Shown: positions 34,328 to 44,115, numbered from the stretch's first letter. The stretch: 64,000 nucleotides of DNA from Streptomyces fructofermentans (GCF_014651055.1 NZ_BMWD01000006.1:71792-135791), one strand, 5' to 3'. The notes: generated by a model from the sequence alone, not told the origin. Made by a program: numbers and translations.

Positions 34328-35592
34328 CAGCAGGTGTTCGCTTTCTCGTCGTCGGGCAGGGAGTTCGTGGTCCGCCGGACCGGACGCCGTACGACGAGTC
34401 GCGCGGCGTCCGGTCCGGCGGACGAGCGGTACGCGCGGCCGAGCAGCCGCCGTCCCACGTGAGGGGGCCACAGCGCCCACAGGGCGGCGCCGGGCGCGAG
34501 GTCGTCACGGGCGTGCCAGGCCCGCTCGGTGCCGCGCCGCGGACGCGACGCGAACGGGGCGAGGTTCTCCACCACGAAGGTCCGCCCGGGCAGCGGGGAG
34601 GGCGGCGGCAGCGGCCGGCCCGTCAGGTCCAGGTGCAGCGCGCGCACCACGTCGAGCCCAGCCCCGTCGGCGAAGAGCCGGAACTGGGCGCCGGGACGCG
34701 GGTTGAAGTCCAGCAGGTGGTACGCGCCGGAGGCCGGGTCGCGGCGGAAGTCCAGGTCGAAGACGCCCCGGTAGCCGATCGCCGACGTGAGCCGGCCGGC
34801 CAGTTCCTGCACGACCGGGTTGGGCGTCCAGCGGCCCACCGCGGTGGACCCGGCGGCGGGCGGCCAGGCACGCAGCTTGCGCCCGGGGCCGCCGCCGCAC
34901 ACCGAGCCCCCGCGGTCGACGTACCCGTGGACGAACCAGTCGAGGCCGGGTCCCGGCGGCAGCAACTCCTGGAGGAGCAGCGGGCTGCCCGCCTCGTCGG
35001 AGCGCAGCGAGAGCGCGCCCGCCTCCTGTGCGCTGCGCAGCACCACCGTGCTGCGCAGCCCCGTGTCCGGCGGCAGCAGCCAGGGCCTGCTCCACTTCGC
35101 CATCACGGGCAGGCCCAGCCGCAGGGCCGCCGCGACGGCCTGCGCCGGGCCCTCGGGCGACAGCGTCCGGGGGTGCGGGACGCCGACGGCCGCGCAGACG
35201 GCGGCCAGTTCCGCCTTGTCCGCGACGCGTTCGGTGAGGCCGCCGGGCGAGGGCGGCAGGAGGTAGCGGTCCCCGAGCGCCTCCCGCATCCGGTCCACGG
35301 CGACGGCGCCCGCGTCATCCATCGGGAGCAGTACGGCGGGACGGCCCACGCGGGCCGCCACTCGGCGCAACGCCGACGCGATCTCCGCGGGTGAGGCGCC
35401 GGGTGCGGGCGGCGGATGCAGCCGGTGCACGAACCGCGATCTGCGGACCGGGCTGCCGGTGCAGTCGGCGACCAGGTGCACGTCGATCCCGGCCCTGCCG
35501 AGCGAGCGCACGGCTCCGAGCGTGCCGTGGTGAAAGGGATTCCGGTCTACGCGCAGCAGTACGGCCGGGACGCGGGTGTCGAATGACGGCAC
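34327..35592 (-). CDS. ATP-grasp ligase, first gene of coupled pair
   Basis: 421-residue ATP-grasp protein. The N-terminal part (RNPFHHGTLGAVRSLGRAGIDVHLVAD) matches ligases often found with polysaccharide or wall genes. The ATP-grasp domain spans about 110-320, with VMAKWSRPW (nucleotide-binding Lys), LLQELLPPG, and the metal-binding FDLDFRRDPASG and LDFNPRPGAQ segments. These enzymes form an acyl-phosphate and join it to an amine or similar group. The 3' end overlaps the flavoenzyme start by one base. The C-terminal 100 residues are Arg-rich and of uncertain fold. Divergent from the GH26-like gene. Confidence 0.8.
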   Translation of the reverse strand: MPSFDTRVPAVLLRVDRNPFHHGTLGAVRSLGRAGIDVHLVADCTGSPVRRSRFVHRLHPPPAPGASPAEIASALRRVAARVGRPAVLLPMDDAGAVAVDRMREALGDRYLLPPSPGGLTERVADKAELAAVCAAVGVPHPRTLSPEGPAQAVAAALRLGLPVMAKWSRPWLLPPDTGLRSTVVLRSAQEAGALSLRSDEAGSPLLLQELLPPGPGLDWFVHGYVDRGGSVCGGGPGRKLRAWPPAAGSTAVGRWTPNPVVQELAGRLTSAIGYRGVFDLDFRRDPASGAYHLLDFNPRPGAQFRLFADGAGLDVVRALHLDLTGRPLPPPSPLPGRTFVVENLAPFASRPRRGTERAWHARDDLAPGAALWALWPPHVGRRLLGRAYRSSAGPDAARLVVRRPVRRTTNSLPDDEKANTC

Positions 35593-35745
35593 GGGTTCGT
35601 CTCCTTGAGGTCTTCTGTGATCCCTGCGGATTTCTCACCCGGGAGAGTGAGCGCGATTTCTTCCGGCACCCGGTCCGGTTGGCGCAATACACATTCGTAT
35701 GACTGAGTGTCAGTGGACGGTGGAAAAGGATCGCGAGGAGCGGAC
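35593..35745. promoter_or_regulatory. Divergent promoter region (ATP-grasp / GH26-like)
   Basis: 153 bp, locally A+T-rich (CGCAATACACATTCGTATGAC at 35680-35700). Shared by the leftward ATP-grasp operon and the rightward secreted glycosidase. GAGGAG at 35736-35741 precedes the rightward ATG. A TGAGTGTCAGTGGAC stretch around 35703 has half-site character, but no clear dyad. Confidence 0.45.
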
Positions 35746-37137
35746 ATGGCCCCACTGCAGCGCAAAAGAACGAAACGGCTGACCTGTGTCACCGCCGCAC
35801 TCACCGCCGGACTCTTCGTGTCCGCCGCTCTCGTGTCGGGGCCCGGCCACGCGGCGGGCGCGAGAGCGGGCGATCCGCCGGCTCCCGCACCGACCGCACC
35901 GACCGCACCGAGCGCGCCCGCCGGGGCCGTCGCGCCTGCCGCGCCCGCCGCGGCGGCGACGGCGTCCCAGGATCCGGTGAACCGGCCGCCGGACACGCAG
36001 GCCGTCACTCCCGCGCCCGCGGGGACCACCCCGCCCGCGCAGACCACCGCACCCGCCGCACCCGCCGCGCCCGCGGCGGCGGCGCGACCCGCGTTCGGCG
36101 CCTACCTCGACTACGGCCCCCGCGGCGTGGCCCGGATGGCCGAACTCAGCCGCTGGCTGGGCGGGGCCGAACTGCGCGTGGCGCACACGTACCTGCCCGG
36201 CGACCTGTGGAGCAACATCGAGGGCCTGCCCGGCTTCCTCGACGTCTGGGCCGACTGGACGCGGGAGAAGAAGGACCGGATGTTCGTCCTCAACGTGCCC
36301 ATGCTGGAGCGCAACGAGGAGGGCGTCTCCGACGCCGAGGTCCGCGGTCTGCTGCGGAGCGGGGCGGCCGGGCAGTTCGACGGGCACTTCCGCAAGCTGG
36401 CGGAGCGGCTGGTCGAGCTGGAGGTGCCCGAGACCGTCATCGTGCTCGGCTGGGAGATGAACGGCATCACGTACACCCATCGCTGCGGGCCGGACCCGGA
36501 GGCCTGGAAGACGTACTGGAACAGGATCGTCACCACCATGCGGTCGGTGCCGGGACAGAAATTCAAGTTCGACTTCGCTCCGAACCGCGGCCGGGACGCC
36601 ATTCCGTGGACCCAGTGCTATCCGGGCGACGACACGGTCGACATCATCGGAATGGACTCGTACGACCAGCCGCACGGACAGTCATTCGACCAGGAGGTCT
36701 CGGAGCCCTACGGACTCCAGGCGCACGTCGATTTCGCCAAGGCCCACGGGAAGCCGATCTCGTATCCCGAATGGGGGCTCTACCGCAACGGCGACAACGC
36801 GACGTACATGAAGCGCATGCTCGCGTGGATGGACGAGCACAAGCCGCTCTACAACACGCTCACGGACTACTGCCCGCACGGCGTGTGGCAGTGCGACGAC
36901 AACCCGCGGGCGTCCGAGATCTACCGGTCGGCGCTCTCCGGCACCGACCCGGTGGATCCCGCGCCGACCGACCCCGTGCCCGCGCCGACGGTCCCGGAGC
37001 CCGGTCCCACCGTCCCGCTCCCGGTGCCCACGGCGGTCACCCCGAACTGCTCGCCGCTGGAGCTGGGTGCGTGGGTCGAGTACTGGATCGGCGGGAAACT
37101 GTGCCTCCGCTTCGACTGGTGGTCGCGCATGCACTGA
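35746..37137 (+). CDS. Secreted GH26-like glycoside hydrolase
   Basis: 463-residue secreted enzyme. Basic N-terminus and hydrophobic signal to about residue 36, then a 75-residue Ala/Pro/Thr linker. The catalytic TIM barrel (about 118-400) has the acid/base Glu in GWEMNG and the nucleophile Glu in SYPEWGLY, the positions used by family 26 beta-mannanases. A Pro/Thr/Val-rich spacer leads to a C-terminal Trp-rich segment with two Cys (CSPLELGAWVEYWIGGKLC). It lies beside the exopolysaccharide operon, so it probably trims or remodels that matrix polymer; substrate unknown. ATG 35746 has GAGGAG upstream. Confidence 0.82.
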   Translation: MAPLQRKRTKRLTCVTAALTAGLFVSAALVSGPGHAAGARAGDPPAPAPTAPTAPSAPAGAVAPAAPAAAATASQDPVNRPPDTQAVTPAPAGTTPPAQTTAPAAPAAPAAAARPAFGAYLDYGPRGVARMAELSRWLGGAELRVAHTYLPGDLWSNIEGLPGFLDVWADWTREKKDRMFVLNVPMLERNEEGVSDAEVRGLLRSGAAGQFDGHFRKLAERLVELEVPETVIVLGWEMNGITYTHRCGPDPEAWKTYWNRIVTTMRSVPGQKFKFDFAPNRGRDAIPWTQCYPGDDTVDIIGMDSYDQPHGQSFDQEVSEPYGLQAHVDFAKAHGKPISYPEWGLYRNGDNATYMKRMLAWMDEHKPLYNTLTDYCPHGVWQCDDNPRASEIYRSALSGTDPVDPAPTDPVPAPTVPEPGPTVPLPVPTAVTPNCSPLELGAWVEYWIGGKLCLRFDWWSRMH

Positions 37138-37159
37138 CCCCGGGGTGGCGGCGGGCCGG

Positions 37160-38266
37160 TCACGGCCTGCCGCCACCGCGCTCCCTCCAGCGCAGGAACC
37201 GGTCGAGCAGTTCCTTGCCCCGGCTGCGCGCCGCCACGTCGCAGACGGCGGCCGACATCAGGGGGGCCGTCCGGCGCCGGGCCAGCAGGTAGCGCTGGTT
37301 GACGACCTCCTGGGGGCGCCAGTGGTGCTTGTAGGGCTCGTTGCCCCGCAGCAGGCTGAGGACTCCGCGCGCACCCGCCTGGGTGTGCTGGGCGCAGGCG
37401 TGCAGCAGCATCGTCGCCACGTCGGCCTTGCGCTCCCGCAGCTGGGGATGCGCCCCGTACAGGTAGCCGCCCGCCAACTGCCGCGACAGCAGTGTCAGAT
37501 CGACCGCCATCACGGTGTCGTCCAGCCGGAACTCGGTCACCACGGCGTCCCCGGAGCGGACCATCGGACCCACCGACCGCACCAGGTGCTCGGCGAACCG
37601 CTCCTGGAGGTGCTCGTTGGTCACCTTGCGCCCCTGCCACTGGAGGCGGTGCAGCTCCAGCAGCCGGCGCAGCGCCGCGTCCACCTCGTCGGGGCGCACG
37701 GCCCGGCGTTCGACACCCAGCGCGGAGAGCTTGCGCAGTTTCGCCCGTACCCGCTGCTGGGCCTTGGCGGTCGACAGCCGGCCGATCAGATCGTCCATCG
37801 ACACGGCGGGCAGTTCCAGGCACAGCGAGTCCCGCACCCTGCGGCGCGGCCCCCGCCAGCTCGCGTAGACCCGCTCGACCGCGCCGCCCGGCCGCACCTC
37901 GCGGAAGTCGATCAGCGCGGTGCGGGCGGCCTGGGCGAGCCCCTCCGCGAGCGCGGCGGCCGCACGGTCGCCCCGCTCGCCGTCCTCGATCAGCACGTCC
38001 CCGAAGTCGGAGATCGACCCGCCGAGCGGCACCAGCGCCGGCCACGGCTGCCGTACGAGCATCAGCGGGGCGGCGGCCACCAGGTCGTCGCCGTCCCGTA
38101 CGAGGACCAGCCGGAGCCGACCGGGTGTGCCGTACGACAGCCACCAGGAGTGCAGCCAGGCGTGGCTCTGGAACGGGGTCGCCGCGCCGCACCGCTGGTA
38201 CAGCCGCCCCCAGGCGTCGGCCAGTTCGCCGAACTCGCCCTCGTCCGTGCACAGCCGGCGCTTCAC
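37160..38266 (-). CDS. FemAB/BioF2-like acyltransferase of the exopolysaccharide operon
   Basis: 368-residue protein of the GNAT-related BioF2-like/CelD group. Typical stretches are FQSHAWLHSWWLSYG near the start, ISDFGDVLIEDG, the central AKAQQRVRAKLRKLSALG basic helix and YLYGAHPQLRERKADVATMLLHAC. Such proteins are common at the end of EPS operons and are thought to transfer acyl or amino-acid groups to sugars. GTG 38266 overlaps the Wzz-like gene by 4 bp. It is the last gene of the operon (38266 down to 37160). Confidence 0.8.
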   Translation of the reverse strand: MKRRLCTDEGEFGELADAWGRLYQRCGAATPFQSHAWLHSWWLSYGTPGRLRLVLVRDGDDLVAAAPLMLVRQPWPALVPLGGSISDFGDVLIEDGERGDRAAAALAEGLAQAARTALIDFREVRPGGAVERVYASWRGPRRRVRDSLCLELPAVSMDDLIGRLSTAKAQQRVRAKLRKLSALGVERRAVRPDEVDAALRRLLELHRLQWQGRKVTNEHLQERFAEHLVRSVGPMVRSGDAVVTEFRLDDTVMAVDLTLLSRQLAGGYLYGAHPQLRERKADVATMLLHACAQHTQAGARGVLSLLRGNEPYKHHWRPQEVVNQRYLLARRRTAPLMSAAVCDVAARSRGKELLDRFLRWRERGGGRP

Positions 38267-38919
38267 AGCTGGCCGTGCACGTCGGCGGCGGTGGCCGGTC
38301 CCGGCACCGAGGCCGAGGGTGCGGCGTCCTCGGCCCGGCGCGGTCTGACCAGCAGCAGCAGTCCGCCGAGCAGCCCGCCGGCACTCGCGCCGACCAGGCC
38401 GGTCACCGTCGGGGACGCCGAGGACGGCGAGGTCGGCCGGACCGCGCGGGAGAACGGGACCAGCTCGACGTTCGTGCTGTCCTTGCTGTCGTTCGCGTGC
38501 CGGGTCAGCGAGCGCGTCACGGCGTTGGCGATGTCCGCGGCGAGGTCGGCGCGCGAGGAGGTGCCGGTGACGGCGACCATCGGGGCGTCCGGCGAGGTGG
38601 CGGTCTGCACGCTCCTGCGCAGGGTCGACACGGGCACGCCCGCCCACACCTGCGCGTCGCCGAGCACCGCGACCTGCGTGGCGACGCGCCCGTACGCCTG
38701 TGCGAAGCCGAGGGCGGACGCCGGGTCCGACTTCTCCGTCGGTACGACGATGACGTAGCTCGTGGCCGTGTACTGCGGTGTCTTCAGTACGCCGTACGCG
38801 CCGCCGAGCACACCGCCGAGGACGGCGCCCGCCGCGAGCAGGGACCAGGGCGGCAGGCCCCCGACGCGGGAGAGCGCCGTGCCCGGCCGGCCGGTCGTAC
38901 GGTTGGGGTTTTCGGTCAT
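38263..38919 (-). CDS. Wzz/chain-length-determinant-like membrane protein
   Basis: 218-residue protein with two membrane segments (about 24-44 and 168-188) enclosing a 120-residue extracytoplasmic loop, the topology of polysaccharide co-polymerases that set chain length. YTATSYVIVVPTEKSDPAS is the conserved first beta-strand region. The usual C-terminal tyrosine kinase domain is missing and no separate kinase gene is in the operon. ATGA overlaps link it to the glycosyltransferase upstream and the acyltransferase downstream. Confidence 0.82.
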   Translation of the reverse strand: MTENPNRTTGRPGTALSRVGGLPPWSLLAAGAVLGGVLGGAYGVLKTPQYTATSYVIVVPTEKSDPASALGFAQAYGRVATQVAVLGDAQVWAGVPVSTLRRSVQTATSPDAPMVAVTGTSSRADLAADIANAVTRSLTRHANDSKDSTNVELVPFSRAVRPTSPSSASPTVTGLVGASAGGLLGGLLLLVRPRRAEDAAPSASVPGPATAADVHGQL

Positions 38920-40043
38920 GCGGAACTCACTCCCAGGGTTGCGGCCGTGTAGATGTCCATGAGCCGGTCGGCGCTGCGGGCGATGCCGTAGTGGTGGGCC
39001 GCGTCCGGTGCCGACCGCGGCCGCGGGCCCTGCGCGCGCACCTGCCGCAGGGCCCGTACGAACGAGTCCGCGCCGCCCTGGACGCGCCGCGCGTACGGCG
39101 CCGCCGCGGGAGGCAGGTCGTCGACGGCCGGGCAGGAGACGTAGAGCACCGGCAGGCCGGCCGCCAGCGCCTCGACGACGGCCAGCCCGAACGCCTCCTC
39201 CGCGCTGGGCGAGGCGAGCGCGTCCATCGCTCCCATCAGGGACGGCAGGTCGAGGCCCGGCGGGTCGGCGGGCCCGTTGGGGCGCTCGCCCGTGAACAGC
39301 ACGCGGTCGGCGACGCCCCGGTCCTGCGCCGCCCGCCGCAGGACGTTCTCCTGCGGGCCGCCGCCCACCAGCAGCAGCCAGACGTCCTCGGGCAGTTCGG
39401 CCAGGGCGCGGATCAGCACCTCGAAACGCTTGCCTGCCGTCAGCCGCCCCACGCCGCCCACGACGTACGCCCCGGCCGGCAGCCCGAGCCGCCGCCTGGT
39501 GCTCTCGCGCAGGGCGGGGTCGAAGCGGAAGCGGGCCACGTCGATGCCGTTCGGGACGACCTCGATGCGCGGCCCCGGCACGCCCCAGCGGCGCAGCCGG
39601 TCCGCGACCGTGGGCGACACGGCGACCGTCGCGCGGCCGAGGCGCTCGCTGGCCAGGTAGAGGTTGCGCACCCCCGCGGTGAGCCGGCGGCCCTCCATCT
39701 GGGAGTCGCCGAGCGAGTGCTCGGTGGCCACGACGGCCCGGACGCCCGCCAGGCGCGCGGCGACCCTGCCGTATACGCAGGCCCGGTAGAGGTGCGTGTG
39801 GACGAGGTCGTACCGGCCCGCCCGGATCAGGCCCGCCAGGCGGGGCAGCGCGCCGAGGTCGCGGTTGCCCGCCATGCCGAGGTGGGTGACGCGGACCCCG
39901 TCCGCGGACAGGCCGTCGGCGACCGCGCCCGGGTTGGTGAGCGTCACGACGTCGCAGTCGACCGGCAGATGGCGCACCAGCAGCCGCAGCTGCTGCTCCG
40001 CTCCGCCGATGCCGAGACCGGTGATGACGTGCAGTGCCCTCAC
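38916..40043 (-). CDS. GT4-family glycosyltransferase of the exopolysaccharide operon
   Basis: 375-residue GT-B glycosyltransferase. N-terminal donor-side landmark HVITGLGIGGAEQQLRLL, a central VVPNGIDVARF and C-terminal VGRLTAGKRFEVLIRAL with the EAFGLAVVEALAAG motif that binds nucleotide-sugar phosphates. Adds one sugar to the lipid-linked repeat unit. GTG 40043 overlaps the deacetylase stop by 4 bp; the frame before it is not conserved. Precise sugar unknown. Confidence 0.9.
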   Translation of the reverse strand: MRALHVITGLGIGGAEQQLRLLVRHLPVDCDVVTLTNPGAVADGLSADGVRVTHLGMAGNRDLGALPRLAGLIRAGRYDLVHTHLYRACVYGRVAARLAGVRAVVATEHSLGDSQMEGRRLTAGVRNLYLASERLGRATVAVSPTVADRLRRWGVPGPRIEVVPNGIDVARFRFDPALRESTRRRLGLPAGAYVVGGVGRLTAGKRFEVLIRALAELPEDVWLLLVGGGPQENVLRRAAQDRGVADRVLFTGERPNGPADPPGLDLPSLMGAMDALASPSAEEAFGLAVVEALAAGLPVLYVSCPAVDDLPPAAAPYARRVQGGADSFVRALRQVRAQGPRPRSAPDAAHHYGIARSADRLMDIYTAATLGVSSA

Positions 40044-40816
40044 GGCGCCTCCCCTGTGACGGGCACCGGCCGCCGCCGCAGCCTGTTCAGGCGGTACTTC
40101 AGGAGCAGCCGCCACGAGGTGTCGTTCTCCCCGATGTGGACGCGGGGGAGGGCGAAGGGCCCGGTGAGCGGGCCCGGGTCGATGGCGCACGCGTAGCGGT
40201 AGCCCGCCGAGCGCACGGCGTCGGCGGCCCGCCGGTCGACGGTGCCGTACGGGTAGCAGAAGCCCTGGACGTCACGGCCCGTCAGTTCGCCGAGCAGGGC
40301 CCGGCTGCCGCCGACCTCGGCACCCAGCTCGGCGTCGTCCGCCGTGGTGAGGTCGACATGGGTGAGGCCGTGCGAGGCGATCTCCAGGCCCTCCGTGTCG
40401 GCGAGGGCACGGATGCCGTCGGCGGTCAGGAGCGGCTTGCGCGGGCCGAGGGGGTCCCATTCGTTCGTACCGCCGAGCCTGCCGGGCAGCACGAAGACGG
40501 TGGCCCCGCAGTCCCACCGCTTCAGCACCGGGAGGGCGGCCGAGGCGAAGTCGGCGTACCCGTCGTCGAAGGTGAGCCCCACCAGGTCGCGGCCCCCGCC
40601 CCGGGCGCGGGCCGCGAGCAGGTCGGCCATGCTCACCCCGCGCAGACCGCGCCTGCGCAGCCAGCCGAGCTGCCGGTCCAGGCGCCCGGGGGAGACCGTG
40701 ACGCGGTAGGGATCGTCCGAGCAGTCGCCCACGGAGTGGTACATCGCCACCCACAGGGGCGCGGCCGGTCGGGTGCCTGAGGTGGTGGGTTCGGTCGTGT
40801 CAGCGGGAACGGGCAT
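40040..40816 (-). CDS. NodB-type polysaccharide deacetylase
   Basis: 258-residue carbohydrate esterase 4-like protein. The metal-binding motifs are LTFDDGYADF and SHGLTHVD, then YPYGTVD and the C-terminal catalytic-His-like PRVHIGEND. No signal peptide, so it probably works on the cytoplasmic side or on a lipid-linked precursor, removing N-acetyl groups from an amino sugar. Its 5' end overlaps the flippase 3' end by 17 bp and its 3' end overlaps the glycosyltransferase start. Confidence 0.88.
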   Translation of the reverse strand: MPVPADTTEPTTSGTRPAAPLWVAMYHSVGDCSDDPYRVTVSPGRLDRQLGWLRRRGLRGVSMADLLAARARGGGRDLVGLTFDDGYADFASAALPVLKRWDCGATVFVLPGRLGGTNEWDPLGPRKPLLTADGIRALADTEGLEIASHGLTHVDLTTADDAELGAEVGGSRALLGELTGRDVQGFCYPYGTVDRRAADAVRSAGYRYACAIDPGPLTGPFALPRVHIGENDTSWRLLLKYRLNRLRRRPVPVTGEAP

Positions 40817-42755
40817 GCGGCAGCCTTCGTGTGACGGAGCGGAGGACGGTGCGGAAGGCGGGGGCGACGGCCTGGACGCCGAGCACCCGGAGCAGCAGGA
40901 CGTAGACGAGGGTCACCGTCAGACCGCCGGCGACCAGGGCGAGGACGGGGGAATCGACACGGCTCGCGCACAGCGCCCCCGCCGTCGCCGCGCACACCGC
41001 GGCGCGCACCGGCTTGCTGAGCTCGTGGACGACCCGGCGGGTGTGGATGCGCACGCTGCGCCGCTCGCCCATGCCGGTCAGCAGGAGGACGGCCGTGACG
41101 GTGATGCCGACCGCGTTGGCGGCGGCGATGCCGCACACGCCCCAGGCCTCCACCGTCCCCACCCCGATCCAGGTGGTGGCGACGATGCCCGCGGTCATCG
41201 CGGCCAGCGGGTACCAGGTGGGGCGGCCCGCCGAGAAGTACGTGCGGACGAGCGCGCCGACCAGGGTGTGGCCCAGCAGCCCGACGGAGTACACGCGCAT
41301 GACGGCGGCCGTCGCCGAGGTGTCCCCGGCGTTGAACGCGCCCCGCTGGAAGAGGAGTTCGATGATCTGCGGTGCGCACGCGAACACCGCGGCGGCGCCC
41401 AGCAGCAGGACGCAGGAGGCGACCGCCACGTCCCGTTCCACCCGGGCCCGGGCCCGCTCGGTGTCGCCCTCGGCGAGGGCCTGCGCCAGCACCGGGAAGG
41501 TGACGGTGCACAGCATCAGCGAGAGCGTCATCGGGATCTGGGCGACCTTCTGCGCGTAGTTCAGGTGCGAGATGGCGCCCGAGGGCAGGTTCGAGGCGAG
41601 GAAGCGCTCGATGAGCACCTGCGACTGGCGGCAGAGGGCGAAGAACAGGACCGGCGTGATGAGGGCCAGGTTCGGGGAGTCGAGGGGGGACGCGGACCGG
41701 GCGGCCGGGCTCCCGGCCGAGGCATCCGGCTCCGGGGCCGCCTCGGCCGCGGGCGCGCCGGCGGGCACGGGATCGCAGGCCGGCACGGGCCGGCGGCGGC
41801 CGAAGACCTGCCGGGCGAGCGAGGGCGCCTGCGCGGCCACCATCAGGCAGCCGCCGACGGCGACACCGAGGGCCGCCGACCGTACGCCCCAGCGGCCGCC
41901 GAGGACGAACATCACCGCGATGATCCCGGTGTTGTAGGCCACGTAGATGGCCGCGGGCGCGAGGAAGCGGCGGTGCGCCCGCAGGGCCGCGCTGCAGTAC
42001 CCGGCGAGCCCGAAGCTCAGCACGCAGGTCGCGGTCAGCCGGGTGCAGTCGACGGCGAGTTCCGGGTCGGGCAGCCCCGGCGCCAGCACCGCCACCAGGT
42101 ACGGCGCCCCGGCCATCAGCAGGGCCGCAGCCGCCACGAAGGCCAGGACGAGGCGCGGCAGCGTGCCGGCGACGAGCGCGCGTACGGGGTCCCCGGCGGC
42201 ACCGCGCGCCCGCCGGGCCACCGCCAGGCTGAACGCCGGGACGAGGACGAAGGCCATCCCGTCCTCGATCAGCAGCGTCGCCGCGACCTCCGGCACGGTC
42301 CAGGCGACGAGGAAGGCGTCGGTCTCGGTACCGGCCCCGAAGAGGTGCGCCAGCGCCTGGTCCCTGCCGAGCCCCAGGAGCGCGCCCGCGATGGACAGGA
42401 CGGCGGTGATCATCGTGGCGCGGGCGAGGAAGCCCCGGCTGGGCGGAGCGACCCCGGCGGCGTTGTCGGCGGCGGCGCCGGCCGGGGCGTCCGTGGGGGC
42501 CACCCGGGCGCCGGGCACCGGGATCGCGCCCCCGGCGGCCCGGCCGCGCCGCTTCGTCCTGCGGTGCCGCCCGGTCCCGCCCGCCGGAGCACGTCGTGTC
42601 GTCGCGGTCGCCGGCGCGGGCCGTTCGGCGTCGCCCGCGGGCCCCCCGGCCCCGGTCGCGGGAGCCGCGTCGTTCGCCCACGCCCCCGTCCCGTGCCGGG
42701 TCCCGGCACGGGACGCGGTGTCCTCACCCTCCGCCCGGGAAGGCGTCACCGTCAT
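40800..42755 (-). CDS. MurJ/Wzx-like lipid-linked oligosaccharide flippase
   Basis: 651-residue MOP-superfamily protein with about 13-14 hydrophobic segments. After a 105-residue Pro/Ala/Thr/Arg-rich cytoplasmic tail come GFLARATMITAVLSIAGALLG and GAGTETDAFLVAWTVPE, the MurJ/MviN start. Another landmark is LLFQRGAFNAGDTSATAAVM. Within this EPS operon it is the likely Wzx function, flipping the undecaprenyl-linked repeat unit, rather than the housekeeping lipid II flippase. A Pro/Ala-rich loop of about 40 residues interrupts the middle. ATGA overlap with the polymerase-like gene upstream. Confidence 0.85.
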   Translation of the reverse strand: MTVTPSRAEGEDTASRAGTRHGTGAWANDAAPATGAGGPAGDAERPAPATATTRRAPAGGTGRHRRTKRRGRAAGGAIPVPGARVAPTDAPAGAAADNAAGVAPPSRGFLARATMITAVLSIAGALLGLGRDQALAHLFGAGTETDAFLVAWTVPEVAATLLIEDGMAFVLVPAFSLAVARRARGAAGDPVRALVAGTLPRLVLAFVAAAALLMAGAPYLVAVLAPGLPDPELAVDCTRLTATCVLSFGLAGYCSAALRAHRRFLAPAAIYVAYNTGIIAVMFVLGGRWGVRSAALGVAVGGCLMVAAQAPSLARQVFGRRRPVPACDPVPAGAPAAEAAPEPDASAGSPAARSASPLDSPNLALITPVLFFALCRQSQVLIERFLASNLPSGAISHLNYAQKVAQIPMTLSLMLCTVTFPVLAQALAEGDTERARARVERDVAVASCVLLLGAAAVFACAPQIIELLFQRGAFNAGDTSATAAVMRVYSVGLLGHTLVGALVRTYFSAGRPTWYPLAAMTAGIVATTWIGVGTVEAWGVCGIAAANAVGITVTAVLLLTGMGERRSVRIHTRRVVHELSKPVRAAVCAATAGALCASRVDSPVLALVAGGLTVTLVYVLLLRVLGVQAVAPAFRTVLRSVTRRLPHARSR

Positions 42756-44110
42756 CGCTCCCCGGCCCCTTCGGGGGCCAGCGCCCACCACGCGGCCAGT
42801 CCGAACACCAGCGCGGTCAGCACGGTGGAGGGGCCGCCGATGTCGGCGTACGCGAAGTCGACGAGCTGCCAGACCAGCAGACCGCACGCGACCAGCGCGC
42901 AGTCGAGGCCGCGCCGCGACCGCCGTACGCGCGAGAGCCGCCGCAGGCCGCAGACCAGCAGCGCCAGCCAGCTCCCGGCCAGGGCGAGCAGCCCCAGCAG
43001 GCCCTGCTCACTGAGGATCAGCAGGTACATGTTGTGCGGCGACAGCAGCGGCTGCCGCTGGTAGCCGGACCCCGCGCCCTCCGTGTCGCTGCCCGACGAC
43101 AGCGCCAGCGAGGCGTTCCCGTCGCGGTGGTCGGGGAAGCCCTTCAGCCCCACGCCGGTCAGCGGCTGGTCCCGCCACATCTCGACGGCGGCGGCCCACA
43201 TCGTGTACCGGTCGGTCACCGACTGGTCCGGCGCGTCCGCGACCTGGGTGATGCTGCTGATCCGCTCCTGGAGCATCGCGGTGCCCACGCCCAGCCCGCC
43301 GACGAGGATCACCGCGCCGGCCGCCACCGCGGCGAAGACCCCCACCGCGCGGCGCAGTCCGGCGAGCGCCAGCTGCACCGAGCAGGTCACGGCCGTCGCG
43401 ATCCAGGCGCCCCGGCTGAACGACAGCGCGAGCGGCACGAGGAGGGCCAGCGCGCACACCACCGCCGCCGTCCGCGACCAGGCTCCCGGCAGTCCAGGGC
43501 CGGACGGCCGGGCCCCGGTGCCGGTCCCGGCGCCCGGGCCGAGCGCCAGACCCAGCGCGCTCACGAGCCCGAAGGACACCACGGTCGCCATCCCCATGAC
43601 GTCCGTCGGCCCGAAGGTGCCCACGGCCCGGATCTCCTCGCCCATGTACGAGGCGCCGGTCCCGGTCGCGTACTGGTGGACCCCGATCGCCCCCTGCCAC
43701 AGCGCGATCCCGACCAGCGACCAGGCGACCAGGCGGGCGTCCCGCCGGTCCCGGACCAGCAGCAGCACTGCGGCGGGCACCAGCACGAAGATCTGGAGGT
43801 AGCGCACGAGCCCGGCGACCCCGACCCCCGGCGAGGCGGCGCCCGTCGCGGCCACCGCGAGCCCGACCACGGGCAGGCCCAGCACGACGGCCGCGGTACG
43901 GGACAGCGGGCGGAGGCGATGGCGTACGAGACGCACCGCGCAGCAGAGCACGACCAGCCCGGACACCGCGTCGGCCGCCGTGCCGCCGCCCTCCCCGGAG
44001 ACCGGCAGCGCGAGCATGGCGACGAGCGCGACCACGGGCAGCACGGGCAGGAACCGCCGCGGCGCCGCGGCGACGGCGGCGAGCGGCGGAGCGGCGAGCA
44101 GTTGGGTCAC
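42752..44110 (-). CDS. O-antigen ligase/Wzy-like polymerase
   Basis: 452-residue polytopic membrane protein with about 12 hydrophobic segments and a large extracytoplasmic loop near 290-350 containing MWRDQPLTGVGLKGFPDH and LLSPHNMYLLILSEQGLLG, the Wzy_C/O-antigen-ligase signature. It joins flipped repeat units into polymer. I chose GTG 44110, five bases after the upstream stop codon and nine after GGGGAG; a longer frame is open but overlaps the sugar transferase gene. Confidence 0.85.
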   Translation of the reverse strand: MTQLLAAPPLAAVAAAPRRFLPVLPVVALVAMLALPVSGEGGGTAADAVSGLVVLCCAVRLVRHRLRPLSRTAAVVLGLPVVGLAVAATGAASPGVGVAGLVRYLQIFVLVPAAVLLLVRDRRDARLVAWSLVGIALWQGAIGVHQYATGTGASYMGEEIRAVGTFGPTDVMGMATVVSFGLVSALGLALGPGAGTGTGARPSGPGLPGAWSRTAAVVCALALLVPLALSFSRGAWIATAVTCSVQLALAGLRRAVGVFAAVAAGAVILVGGLGVGTAMLQERISSITQVADAPDQSVTDRYTMWAAAVEMWRDQPLTGVGLKGFPDHRDGNASLALSSGSDTEGAGSGYQRQPLLSPHNMYLLILSEQGLLGLLALAGSWLALLVCGLRRLSRVRRSRRGLDCALVACGLLVWQLVDFAYADIGGPSTVLTALVFGLAAWWALAPEGAGER

Positions 44111-44115
44111 GGCGT